Shown: positions 17,240 through 25,843, counted from the stretch's first letter. The stretch: DNA of 64,000 bases from Flavobacterium sp. N2038 (GCF_025947185.1 NZ_CP110001.1:2108001-2172000), one strand, 5' to 3'. Notes: generated by a model not told the origin, from the letters alone. Translations and numbers: made by a program.

Positions 17240-18712
17240 TTAATATCCAGGATTCTGAGGCAGACCTACAGGATCAATGTTTCTTTCACTTTGAGGAATT
17301 GGATACAGATTATTTCTTTCTGAAACTGAGTTTTTAGCCGTTACTTTTTTCACTTCAGTAACTAAAGTTCCCCAACGAACCAGATCAAACCATCTTTGTC
17401 CTTCCTGAACAAACTCTTTTTTTCGTTCTTCCTGAATTGCAGCTCTAAAAGTAGTTTGAGTTAATCCAGTTAAATCAATCGTTGCATCTGGCGTTGTAAT
17501 TGGTTTTGCAAAAGCTCTTCTTCTAACCTGGTTGATCAATTCATACGCTTCGGCAGTTGGTCCTCCTTGCTCATTTATGGCTTCCGCCAAAGACAATAAA
17601 ATATCGGCATAACGAATCACGGGAAAGTTGATTGCTACATTAGAAGGAGTAGCCAGATTTGTTAGATCTAAGTATTTTTTGAAAATTGGCTTTGGAAAAG
17701 TATAAAGTGTTCCAGTTGCAGGATTTGGCAATTGTTTGGCGTAACTTACATCTCTTCGTACATCTCCGGCAGCATAAATGTCATAAAACAAGGCTACGTC
17801 TGAAATGATATCTGCAGGCTCTGTTGCAGTAAACCCTGTAAATGAAGTCGCTTGAAAAGTACTTCCGCTTGATCCGTTTCCAGCCTGATTTGGCTCAAAC
17901 TGTACAGAGAAAATATGCTCTTTTCCGTTCTTTTTTGTTTTGGTAAAAATATCCTGAAAATTTTCAAACAATGCATAACCGTATCCGCCATTGATAACTT
18001 CTTTAGCTTTTGCAATAGCGTTTGGCCAGTCCTTTCTTGTCAGATATACTTTTGTCAAAATTGCTTTTGCTGCACCAGATGTTGCACGCCCGGCATCAGT
18101 TGCCGGATATGTCGCTGGCAGACTTTCAGCAGCTTTTAAATCGGAAATAATCTGTGTGTAAACTTCTTCAGCAGTTGCTCTTTTTGATTTTAAGCTTTCT
18201 AACTGTATAGAAGTTGGTTCGTGTAACACAATTGGAACGCCTCCCCAAAGACGAACTGCCTGAAAATACAATAATCCTCTGATAAATTTGGCTTCATTGA
18301 TTAATCTGGTTTTTACGGCTTCTGTTCCCGCAACTTTAGGCACATTGTCAATAGAAACATTGGCTCTGTTGATTCCTGCATAAATTTGTCTCCAGGCAAC
18401 CTGCACACGGTCTGAAGTTGCATCGTGAGTCAAACTGCTTAAAGCACGCACTTGCGGATTTGTAGCAGAAACTCCTGCAGCAGCGTAATCTGACGCCATA
18501 TCGGTTAAGAAATATAAATTTCTTCCAAATAAACTTTGCTCTCCCGGATCTAAGCTTAACGAAGCATAAACTGCGGTGACACTTGCTACAGCATCATCCT
18601 GGGTTTTAAAGTAATTGTCTTCGGTTACAAAAGAGGTTGGTGTTACCTCCAGATCTGTGCACGAAATAAACAGTCCTGCACTTATTATTAGTGTTATTAT
18701 TATCTTTTTCAT
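17240..18712 (-). CDS. SusD/RagB family outer-membrane lipoprotein
   Basis: 490 residues, normal for SusD-like proteins. Lipoprotein signal IITLIISAGLFISCTDLEVTP with the lipobox Cys at about 18. The SusD N-terminal TPR region includes ATSDRVQVAWRQIYAGINRANVSIDNVP and RLINEAKFIRGLLYFQAVRLWGGVPIV. The C-terminal part includes FPVIRYADILLSLAEAINE and ERKKEFVQEGQRWFDLVRWG, both conserved in the family. It is the surface ligand-binding lid of the SusC channel. Spacing of 15 bases from susC. Its ligand is probably a sulfated molecule, given the sulfatase genes behind it. Confidence 0.95.
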   Translation of the reverse strand: MKKIIITLIISAGLFISCTDLEVTPTSFVTEDNYFKTQDDAVASVTAVYASLSLDPGEQSLFGRNLYFLTDMASDYAAAGVSATNPQVRALSSLTHDATSDRVQVAWRQIYAGINRANVSIDNVPKVAGTEAVKTRLINEAKFIRGLLYFQAVRLWGGVPIVLHEPTSIQLESLKSKRATAEEVYTQIISDLKAAESLPATYPATDAGRATSGAAKAILTKVYLTRKDWPNAIAKAKEVINGGYGYALFENFQDIFTKTKKNGKEHIFSVQFEPNQAGNGSSGSTFQATSFTGFTATEPADIISDVALFYDIYAAGDVRRDVSYAKQLPNPATGTLYTFPKPIFKKYLDLTNLATPSNVAINFPVIRYADILLSLAEAINEQGGPTAEAYELINQVRRRAFAKPITTPDATIDLTGLTQTTFRAAIQEERKKEFVQEGQRWFDLVRWGTLVTEVKKVTAKNSVSERNNLYPIPQSERNIDPVGLPQNPGY

Positions 18713-18727
18713 TTTATATTTTTTTAC

Positions 18728-21700
18728 TTAGAAAGTTACGTTCAAGCCCGAGATAAATGTTTTAGAGTTTGGATAAGAGCCAAAATCAATTCCCGGATAT
18801 AAGTTGTTTTGTTCGTATGAGCTTACTTCTGGATCATAACCAGTGTATTTTGTCCACGTAATTAAGTTTTCTGCGGAAACATAGAATTTCACACTTTTTG
18901 TTCCCAGTTTTTTAGAAACGCTTTTTGGTAATGTATAACCCAATGTAATTAATTTCAATCTCAGGAATGATGCATCTTCTACATATCGCTCTGAAACGAT
19001 TCCTAAAGGTGAACTTGTAGCTCTCGGAATTTCATTGCTTGGATTTGCCGGTGTCCAACGATCTTCTAACGTCACATTAGCATTTGTTCCAAGTGTAGAA
19101 ATCTCTAATTGCTGATTTAAAGCATTGAATATTTTTCCGCCATAAGCACCTTGAAAAGAGAAATTCAAATCAAAATCATGATAAGAAATTGTATTGCTGA
19201 AACTTCCCACAAATTTTGGCTGAGAAGTGCCTAGATTTCCTTTGTCAAGAGCAGTAATTACACCATCTCCATTTGTGTCAACATATCTTCTGTCACCCAC
19301 TTTAGTGTTAGCCAAACTGTTTATTTTTGGCTGTGTATTTACTTCTTCCTGAGTTTGGAAAATGCCATTTGTTTTATACCCCCAGAATGTGCCTAAAGGT
19401 AGTCCGACTTTTACGGTTACGGGCTGCTGCTGTAATAAAGATCCGTTTGGAACAACAGGAAAGAATTGGTCTACACCGTTTCCTATCGCTACTACTTTGT
19501 TTTTGTTTGTAGAAAAAACAAAGTTAGAGTTCCATGAGAAATTTTCTGTTTTTATGTTTTCTGTGATCAAACCAATTTCGAGACCCTTGTTTTCAACACC
19601 TCCAATATTTTGAAGTACAGTTGCATATCCTGAAGTCAATGGCACAGGAACGTTGATTAACAAATCTTTTGTTTTTTTGTAATAAACATCAAAAACAAAA
19701 TTGATTTTTCGGTCTAGTAAAGATAAGTCTAAACCAATATTATACTGATTTGTTTTTTCCCATTTCAAATCTGGATTTGCTAATCGGGTAGGAGCAAGAC
19801 CAGTTTGTAAAGTTCCTCCAAAGGCATAATTTACAGAACCCATTGAAGCAAGCGAAAGATAATTTCCAATTTCCTGATTTCCGGTTGTACCTGCTGTAAG
19901 TCTAAGTTTAGCTTCTGTTACACCTTTAATGTTTTTAGCGAAGTCTTCGTCGGTAATATTCCAGGAGAATCCTGCCGAAGGGAAATATCCCCAAAGTGAC
20001 TCAGAACCAAATCTTGAAGAACCGTCTGCACGGCCAGAAAGTGTAAAATTGTATTTTCCTTTATAAGAATAATTTATTCTTGCTAACCAAGATTTCAATA
20101 CACTTTCAAATGCATCACTATAAGGTTTTACCGGGACACCATCTTGCAGTGCATTGTAAGTATTGGCATCATTTACAAAAGTCTGCGCTCCCGCATTTAC
20201 AACCTCACCTTTTGTGTATTGAAGTGTATAACCTCCTAAGGCTGAGAATTTATGATTTTCACCAAAATTAGTATTGTAATTCAGTGTGTTTTCATTTAGA
20301 ACAGAACTAACCCGACGGCTACCAACAGAGGCTAAACCTTTTACTCCCGCTCCGGTTGTAGTGGTAGATGGTGCATAATAATTTTGTTTAGTATCAATTA
20401 CATCACCACTTACCGCAACTTTTGCAACTAGTTTTTTGGTAATTTTATATTCACCAAATAAGCTGGTTAAGATCCTGTTGATTTTGGTTTCATTGGTTGT
20501 GTTTTCCAGATCATTAATTGGATTTGGGATAATACCATTAGTTGCCGTTGCGTAAGGATTATTAGTTAAATTATAAGTTCCGTCGGCATTTTTTATAGGA
20601 ACAACCGGTGGCTGATACAAGGCAACTACTAATGGATTTGGTTGTCTTCCGGCACTTGAACCTCCATTTGTTCCAACTCCGTTTGCGGCTGAATTTGTAT
20701 AATTTGCATTTACGCCAAATTTGAAATTCTGAGAATAATTTCGCTCGTAATTTGCGCGAAGTGAAATTCGTTTAAAATCGGTTGCAATTACAATTCCATC
20801 CTGATCAAAATAGCCTGCCGAAATTGTATATCTAGAACGATCGTCTCCACCGGAAAAAGTTAATTGATGGTTTTGTATTGGAGCGGCAGTTCTAAAAATG
20901 GCATCTTGCCAGTCATAACTTCCCGAAGTTTTAAAAGCCTCAATCTGAGCAGGAGTAAAAGAAGGTGCCTGACCAATACTTGCCTGAACATCATTACGTA
21001 AACTTGCCCATTGGCTGGCATTCATCAGATGTAATTTTTTTGAGACATTTTGAAATCCAAAATAGCCTTGATACGAAATGTTGTCTTGTCCTTTTGTACC
21101 TTTTTTAGTAGTGATAATAACGACACCATTTGCTCCTCTAGATCCATAAATGGCTGTTGCTGAAGCATCTTTCAAGACTTCAATAGATTCTATATCAGCG
21201 GGATTAATTGTCGAAAGGACATTCACAGTGGCTCCTGCATTTGCTACACCGGCAGTACCATTATTATTGTCATTGTAAATTAAAACACCGTCTAATACAT
21301 AAAGCGGTTCATTGCCTGCTGTAATTGAGTTTCCTCCACGAATACGTACACTTGATGAAGCTCCGGGACGTCCTGAACTTTGTGTAACTACCACACCAGG
21401 TATGGCACCGCGAAGTAAATTATCTGCAGATGAGGTTACTTGTGCTAAATTGGCCTTTGGAACAGAGGCAACAGAACCCGTAATGTCTTTTCTTTTTTGA
21501 GTTCCGTAACCCACAACTACCAGTTCATCTAGTTCCTGACGCTCTTCTTTTAAGTGTATAGTAACCGGATTTTTATCAACAATAATTTCTGCTTTTTTGT
21601 ATCCAATGTAACTTACAATTAAGGTATATGGAAATTTTTGACCAGTTTGAAAATAGAATTTTCCTTCTGCATCGGTCTGAACCCCGTGAGTTGTACCTTT

Positions 21701-21859
21701 TATGACTACCGAAGCACCAATAATAGGCTGATTTGTAACATCATCGACAACTGTTCCGTCAAGTTTTGATTGGATAAGGGGTTTTGTATTCTGAGCATTA
21801 ATTCCCGTCGTCAGTAGCAACAGAAATAATATTGAATATATTTTTAATTTTTTTTTCAT
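18728..21859 (-). CDS. SusC/RagA family TonB-dependent receptor
   Basis: 1043 residues from ATG at 21859. The longer in-frame reading would start at TTG 21913 inside a leader stem-loop and is unlikely. Signal peptide IYSILFLLLLTTGINAQ, then a carboxypeptidase-D-like plug extension (GTVVDDVTNQPIIGASVVIKGT), the family motif EERQELDELVVVGYGTQKRKDITGSV and the plug domain with ADIESIEVLKDASATAIYGSRGANGVVIITTKKG, then a 22-strand barrel. It imports ligands across the outer membrane with TonB energy. The leader is homologous to that of the cysE-encapsulin operon, which links this transporter to sulfur supply and not simply to carbon. Confidence 0.95.
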   Translation of the reverse strand: MKKKLKIYSILFLLLLTTGINAQNTKPLIQSKLDGTVVDDVTNQPIIGASVVIKGTTHGVQTDAEGKFYFQTGQKFPYTLIVSYIGYKKAEIIVDKNPVTIHLKEERQELDELVVVGYGTQKRKDITGSVASVPKANLAQVTSSADNLLRGAIPGVVVTQSSGRPGASSSVRIRGGNSITAGNEPLYVLDGVLIYNDNNNGTAGVANAGATVNVLSTINPADIESIEVLKDASATAIYGSRGANGVVIITTKKGTKGQDNISYQGYFGFQNVSKKLHLMNASQWASLRNDVQASIGQAPSFTPAQIEAFKTSGSYDWQDAIFRTAAPIQNHQLTFSGGDDRSRYTISAGYFDQDGIVIATDFKRISLRANYERNYSQNFKFGVNANYTNSAANGVGTNGGSSAGRQPNPLVVALYQPPVVPIKNADGTYNLTNNPYATATNGIIPNPINDLENTTNETKINRILTSLFGEYKITKKLVAKVAVSGDVIDTKQNYYAPSTTTTGAGVKGLASVGSRRVSSVLNENTLNYNTNFGENHKFSALGGYTLQYTKGEVVNAGAQTFVNDANTYNALQDGVPVKPYSDAFESVLKSWLARINYSYKGKYNFTLSGRADGSSRFGSESLWGYFPSAGFSWNITDEDFAKNIKGVTEAKLRLTAGTTGNQEIGNYLSLASMGSVNYAFGGTLQTGLAPTRLANPDLKWEKTNQYNIGLDLSLLDRKINFVFDVYYKKTKDLLINVPVPLTSGYATVLQNIGGVENKGLEIGLITENIKTENFSWNSNFVFSTNKNKVVAIGNGVDQFFPVVPNGSLLQQQPVTVKVGLPLGTFWGYKTNGIFQTQEEVNTQPKINSLANTKVGDRRYVDTNGDGVITALDKGNLGTSQPKFVGSFSNTISYHDFDLNFSFQGAYGGKIFNALNQQLEISTLGTNANVTLEDRWTPANPSNEIPRATSSPLGIVSERYVEDASFLRLKLITLGYTLPKSVSKKLGTKSVKFYVSAENLITWTKYTGYDPEVSSYEQNNLYPGIDFGSYPNSKTFISGLNVTF

Positions 21860-21960
21860 TTCTTTGTAATGGTTTAAGTAATTAACAAGGCGCCTTGAGA
21901 GTTGATTTTTCAACCCTCTGAGTGTTTCCTTGATTTAGTGATAAATATTCTTTAAGCCTC

Positions 21961-21986
21961 GCCATTTCTGTTGCCGCAGAAATGGC
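21961..21986 (-). promoter_or_regulatory. Perfect leader hairpin next to the CCC mini-ORF
   Basis: GCCATTTCTG and CAGAAATGGC pair without mismatch around a 6-base loop. In the susC transcript the hairpin begins 5 bases after the stop codon of the MKKMQSCCCK mini-ORF, so a ribosome stalled on the Cys codons would sit against the stem. A run of A, not U, precedes it in that direction, so it is not a normal intrinsic terminator for this transcript; a read from the plus strand would be followed by TTTTTTT. The loop-side sequence GTTGCCGCAGAAATG is echoed in the cysE leader. Confidence 0.6.
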
Positions 21987-21991
21987 TTTTT

Positions 21992-22024
21992 TTATTTACA
22001 GCAACAGCTTTGCATCTTTTTCAT
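21992..22024 (-). CDS. Leader mini-ORF with three consecutive Cys codons, MKKMQSCCCK
   Basis: ATG at 22024 is preceded by an A-rich ribosome-binding context, and the ORF reads MKKMQSCCCK then TAA. Three adjacent Cys codons (TGT-TGC-TGT) lie three codons before the end. It sits between the conserved upper leader and the hairpin 21961-21986. Poly-Cys leader ORFs are a known form of cysteine sensing in actinobacteria; for this phylum I know of no described case. The equivalent place in the cysE leader holds a 10-codon ORF with only one Cys (MLFVSHCVVA, 7551-7583), so this second peptide is not conserved. Confidence 0.55.
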   Translation of the reverse strand: MKKMQSCCCK

Positions 22025-22209
22025 TTTAGTTTTTTTAATTGGTTAATTATTTTCTTTTTAAAATATAGGTATATTCAAAAACCTTTTTAATGCAAAACAG
22101 GCATCAATCAGATCATTGTAATTCAATAAAAGTAATTTTGTGTTGAAATTTAGATTTCGTTTCCAGATTTATAAAATCAATCTGTATAACAAAGAAATTG
22201 CGTTGGGAA

Positions 22210-22227
22210 TTAGCAACAGAAGCACAT
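22210..22227 (-). CDS. Cys-rich leader mini-ORF, MCFCC
   Basis: ATG-TGC-TTC-TGT-TGC-TAA, directly after the conserved ATAACA/TGTTAT mini-hairpin in the susC leader. It is the counterpart of MCSCC in the cysE-encapsulin leader. The change Ser to Phe at position 3 and the synonymous changes in the last Cys and stop codons, with the three Cys and the length kept, point to selection on the encoded peptide. Confidence 0.6.
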   Translation of the reverse strand: MCFCC

Positions 22228-22379
22228 ATAACAAAAAGTGTTATAAGTATATTTTTTAGGAAGAATGTAATACGATATGCTTTCGGTTGTTTTCAAAATA
22301 TAGTTTTTTTGGTTTCAAAAATTATTTTAAACTCTACTAATCCTATAGACAAAGTTAATTTTAATATAATAAAAACCAA

Positions 22380-22739
22380 AAAAATGTTGACTTTTTTTTG
22401 AAAGAGAAAGAGTTTGGGGAAGTATTTGTTTTTAAATTTTATACTTAAAATATTGATAATAAGTGAATTAGTCTTGTTTTTTCTTTGGAGTAAAATGTTA
22501 AATATATTTTTAAACGGGCTGTTAAATTGTAGTATTTCTTACTTGGTTTTTAGCTTTTTAAGTGCGTGATCGGGACAGATGTGAAGCGAAAATGAATTTA
22601 AAAACGCCAGATTCGAATTTAAAAGGTTGGATTTTTGTAAAAGTAGATTCTATTTTGAAGTTGATTTCGAATAAATTAGAGTAATTTTATAGACATTAAA
22701 ATAATATGGAAATTTTTATTCATCGTATAAATAAATACT
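22380..22739. other. AT-rich intergenic region between the susC promoter and moeA promoter
   Basis: No gene or RNA recognised. It separates two divergent transcription units (susC leader to the left, moeA to the right). Sequence is AT-rich without an obvious repeat copy; short open frames here have no recognisable coding character. Confidence 0.5.
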
Positions 22740-22767
22740 TATATTTGTAATAAGTACTTATACTTAG
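22740..22767 (+). promoter_or_regulatory. moeA promoter with TACTTAT/AAGTA operator elements
   Basis: TATATTTG (22740-22747) fits TAnnTTTG and is preceded by AATACT, giving AAATACTTATATTTG, identical to the nirB promoter. Just downstream ATAAGTA-CTTA-TACTTAG (22750-22767) forms an inverted repeat of the type shared with the nas, narK and nirB promoters. The moeA ATG is at 22783. Confidence 0.65.
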
Positions 22768-22782
22768 TTTTTTTGTAAGCAA

Positions 22783-23954
22783 ATGATAGAAGTTAGTAAA
22801 GCCCTGGAAATAATTGAAGCGAATTGTACTAAAATGCCAACGAAATGTATTTCTGTTAGCAAAGCTTTAGGATATGTTTTGGCAGAGAAAGTGATTTCAC
22901 CTATTGATATGCCACCCTTTCGTCAGTCGGCGATGGATGGATATGCGTTTAAACATAGTATCCGACATCAATACGATCTGGCTGGTATTTCTCAGGCAGG
23001 AGATCATTCGAATATAAAATTAAAAACAACCGAAGCGATTAGAATATTTACTGGCGCATTTGTCCCAGACAGTGCAGATACTGTTGTAATGCAGGAACAT
23101 GTAATGGCAAACAGCGATTCTATTTTGATTGCCGAAATGCCAGAAAAATTTTCAAATGTTCGTCCAAAAGGAGAACAAATTGCTAAAGATGAGGTTGTTT
23201 TTGAAACGCATACTTTAATTACGCCTGCTGCAATTGGATTTTTGGCAAGTTTGGGAATTACAGAAATTGAAGTTTATAAAAAGCCTAAAGTTGCCATTTT
23301 AGTGACAGGAAACGAATTAGTGCAACCGGGAAAGAAATTAAAAAAGGGAAAAATATTCGAAAGTAATTCGGTTATGCTCGAAGCGGCACTGCAGACAATC
23401 GGAATTGCAAAAACGAAAGTTTACAGAGTTAAAGATAATCTGAAAGCAACAAAAAAAGCGCTCAAAAGCATTTTAAAAAATATGATATTGTCCTAGTTTC
23501 TGGCGGAATTTCGGTTGGAGATTATGATTTTGTAAAAGAAGCATTATTGCAGAATGATGTAAAAGAGCTTTTTTATAAAATCAATCAGAAACCTGGAAAA
23601 CCAATGTTCTTTGGATCTAAAAATGAAACTTTAGTTTTTGCTCTTCCGGGAAATCCGGCTTCGTCGTTGACTAATTTTTACATTTATGTTGCTCCGGCGG
23701 TAAAAAATAAAATGGGGTTTTCTGAAATTCATAAACCAAAAGTAGTTCGAAAAATAAATTCTGAAATTAAAAACAGTACAGGAAAAACATTGTTTCTAAA
23801 AGCAAAATATGATGAAACAAACGTAACGGTTTTAGATGGCCAAAGTTCTACAATGCTAAATACATTTGCGGTAGCCAACAGTTTAATAATTGTACCTGAA
23901 AATGTAGAAAATTATAAAAAAGGACAATTAGTGACATTATTGCCAATTGATTAA
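22783..23954 (+). pseudogene. moeA: Molybdopterin molybdotransferase, frameshifted
   Basis: MoeA inserts molybdate into molybdopterin-AMP. The first 237 codons (22783-23496) contain MPPFRQSAMDGYAF, IFTGAFVPDSADTVVMQEHV, RPKGEQI and VAILVTGNELVQPGKKLKKGKIFESNS. The frame then ends at TAG 23494-23496. In another frame the conserved YDIVLVSGGISVGDYDFVKEA continues without a break into KPGKPMFFGSK and FALPGNPASSLTNFY up to the stop at 23954. Restoring one A in the A6 run at 23475-23480 rejoins the frames as SILKKYDIV. So a one-base deletion splits an otherwise intact gene. It may be a sequencing error or a recent mutation. It is the first gene of the Moco cluster. Confidence 0.9.
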
Positions 23955-24125
23955 AGAGATTTTTGATTTTAGAATTTAAATTGTTGATTTTAGATTTTTA
24001 GAAAATAGAATAAAGAGTATTGAAAAAATATTTTTAAGGTAAATGATAGAAAGCGCTGTGTAAATAAAAACACATAGTTAAGAAAACGATTAAACAGTTA
24101 ACTAAATAAACGATTAACCCAAAAG

Positions 24126-24872
24126 ATGAATCTCTTAAGTTCCGAAAATATTGTATTATTCAGTTTTGCATTAATTGTTATTGCATTTTTATATTCAAGT
24201 GTAGGCCACGGTGGAGCATCGGGATATCTGGCATTAATGAGCATTTTTGCATTTCCGATTTCGATAATGAAACCATCAGCTTTATTGTTGAATTTGTTTG
24301 TTTCGAGTATTTCGTTCTTATTTTATTATCGCAAAAATTATTTTAAACCCAAATTGTTTTATCCCTTTGCGATAGCGTCAATTCCGGCGGCATTCATAGG
24401 CGGGTTTATAACATTGGATAATACAATTTATAAAATAATTTTAGGAATTGTATTGGTTTTTGCAGCATTAAGATTATTTGGAGTATTTAATTTTAAAGAA
24501 AAAGAAGAAGTAAAAATCAATCTTCCAATTGCATTGGTAATTGGTTTTGCAATAGGTTTATTGTCAGGGATGTTAGGGATAGGTGGTGGAATTATCCTGA
24601 GTCCGATTTTATTGTTTTTAGGATGGGCATCGGTTAAAGAATCTGCCGCGATTTCGAGTTTGTTCATTTTTGTGAATTCCTTTGCGGGAATGTTAGGATT
24701 CTTTTTAGGAGGAAAAGTAATTCCGATGGAAAGTTTTTATTTAGTTCCAATTGCAGTTGTAGGAGGAATGTTAGGCGGATTTTACGGAAGTGGATCTTTC
24801 TCTAACAGAACATTAAAAATGGTTTTAGGAACCGTGATTTTGATGGCAAGCGTCAAATTGATTTTTCCTTGA
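24126..24872 (+). CDS. TauE/SafE family sulfite/anion exporter-like permease
   Basis: 248 residues with about seven or eight hydrophobic helices and the glycine-rich family motifs YSSVGHGGASGYLALMS near the N-terminus and GLLSGMLGIGGGIILSPILL in the middle, the signature of the TauE/SafE (formerly DUF81) family. Members move sulfite, sulfoacetate or other anions across the inner membrane. Between moeA and mobA, a role in molybdate or sulfur-oxyanion handling is possible but not shown. Start chosen at the ATG after the A-rich AACCCAAAAG. Confidence 0.88.
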   Translation: MNLLSSENIVLFSFALIVIAFLYSSVGHGGASGYLALMSIFAFPISIMKPSALLLNLFVSSISFLFYYRKNYFKPKLFYPFAIASIPAAFIGGFITLDNTIYKIILGIVLVFAALRLFGVFNFKEKEEVKINLPIALVIGFAIGLLSGMLGIGGGIILSPILLFLGWASVKESAAISSLFIFVNSFAGMLGFFLGGKVIPMESFYLVPIAVVGGMLGGFYGSGSFSNRTLKMVLGTVILMASVKLIFP

Positions 24873-25267
24873 AATGAAAAAGCAAAGTTGCTTATCGTTG
24901 TGTCCCCGAGGTTGAAACCTCGGGCTATATTTGAAAACCAAACGTAAAAAGCATTTAAAAAAAATATAGCCAGCGGTTTGAACCGCTGGAGACAAAGATT
25001 GGCAAAATTCTAATGCGTTCCTGAGGCTGAAACCTCAGACAATATTTGAAAAGCAAATGTAAAAGATTGCTAAATAAACATAGCCAGCGGTTTCAACCGC
25101 TGGAGACAAAGATTAGCAAAAAACCTGAAACATGAAGTAAAAATTGTCACCCTGAGCGATCCCGAGGCTTCGGGAGAAGGGCGCTCCAATTGGAGTGTGG
25201 GCTTCGACTTCGCTCAGCCGGACAAATAAGCAAAACTTGAAATGTAAAACTTGAAACAAAAGAAACT
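24873..25267. repeat. Tandem intergenic palindromes plus GAAGTCGAAG-type repeat
   Basis: No gene. Two related units lie in tandem. Unit 1 (about 24903-24997) has CCCGAGGTTGAAACCTCGGG and CCAGCGGTTTGAACCGCTGG; unit 2 (about 25019-25108) has CTGAGGCTGAAACCTCAG and CCAGCGGTTTCAACCGCTGG, with TATTTGAAAA.CAAA.GTAAAA between palindromes in both. At about 25146-25226 follows a copy of the CCTGAGCGA/CTTCGACTTCGCTCAG family enclosing CCCGAGGCTTCGGG. The palindromes could fold in RNA and reduce read-through from the TauE gene to mobA. Confidence 0.75.
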
Positions 25268-25837
25268 ATGAGTATATCAGTATTTATTCTTTGCGGAGGA
25301 AAAAGCACCAGAATGCAGTCTGAAAAAGGATTAGTACTGTTTCAGGACAAGCCATTTATTGAACATATAATTCGGGCGATTTTGCCTATTACAGATAATA
25401 TAAAACTGATTACGGCTTCAAAAGAATACGATTATTTAGAGTACGATAAAATACCTGATTTAATTTTGGATAAAGGTCCGCTAGGAGGAATTTATACAGC
25501 ATTATCAAATTCTGAAACCGAATTTAATTTGATTTTAAGCTGCGATATTCCGCTAATTTCGACCGAATTATTACAGGAATTAATTTCAAAACATACAGAA
25601 GAAGCCGGAATAACTGTTTTTGCTTCAGAAAGTAAGACACATCCATTAATTGGGATTTATTCAAAAAAGATTGTTCCAATTATCAAAAAAGCAATTGATT
25701 CAGATGAATTAAAAATGATGGATTTATTGGTTAAAGTACCACATCAAATTTTGAATATAGAAGAAAATGAAAACTTTCATTTGACGAATATTAATTCGGC
25801 TGACGAATTGAATGATTTGAATATCAATTTAAGTTAA
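25268..25837 (+). CDS. mobA: Molybdenum cofactor guanylyltransferase
   Basis: 189 residues, full length. The N-terminal nucleotide-binding motif LCGGKSTRMQSEKGLVLFQDKPFIEHI is that of MobA/NTP transferases, followed by DKGPLGGIYTAL and LILSCDIPLIS with the Mg-binding Asp. It couples GMP to molybdopterin to form the guanine dinucleotide cofactor required by bacterial DMSO-reductase-family enzymes, here most likely the nitrate reductase at 33.5-37 kb. Followed 6 bases later by cobA. Confidence 0.93.
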   Translation: MSISVFILCGGKSTRMQSEKGLVLFQDKPFIEHIIRAILPITDNIKLITASKEYDYLEYDKIPDLILDKGPLGGIYTALSNSETEFNLILSCDIPLISTELLQELISKHTEEAGITVFASESKTHPLIGIYSKKIVPIIKKAIDSDELKMMDLLVKVPHQILNIEENENFHLTNINSADELNDLNINLS

Positions 25838-25843
25838 AAGATT

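Larger units (their letters stand above)
21860..22379 (-). promoter_or_regulatory. Promoter and 490-base leader of the susCD-sulfatase operon
   Basis: Minus strand: TTG (22377-22379), 19-base spacer, TAACTTTG (22350-22357), predicted start near 22344. The leader from there to about 22210 is homologous to the cysE-encapsulin leader. It carries two Cys-rich mini-ORFs (22210-22227 and 21992-22024), a perfect 10-bp hairpin (21961-21986) and, nearer the gene, a second weaker stem GTTGA-AAAA-TCAAC (about 21899-21912). This layout of leader peptides next to RNA stems resembles attenuation or translational coupling. Confidence 0.75.

Noticed and set aside
21860..21913. TTG start extending SusC upstream
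   Set aside because: It lies in a leader stem-loop and gives a polar extension before a normal signal peptide starting at ATG 21859.
22198..22401. 67-codon plus-strand frame across the susC promoter and leader
   Set aside because: It runs opposite to the conserved leader and promoter, has no recognisable protein, and its conservation with the cysE leader is explained by the minus-strand features.
24900..25110. Possible CRISPR-like tandem repeats
   Set aside because: Only two units, each with internal palindromes of changing sequence, no regular spacers and no cas genes.
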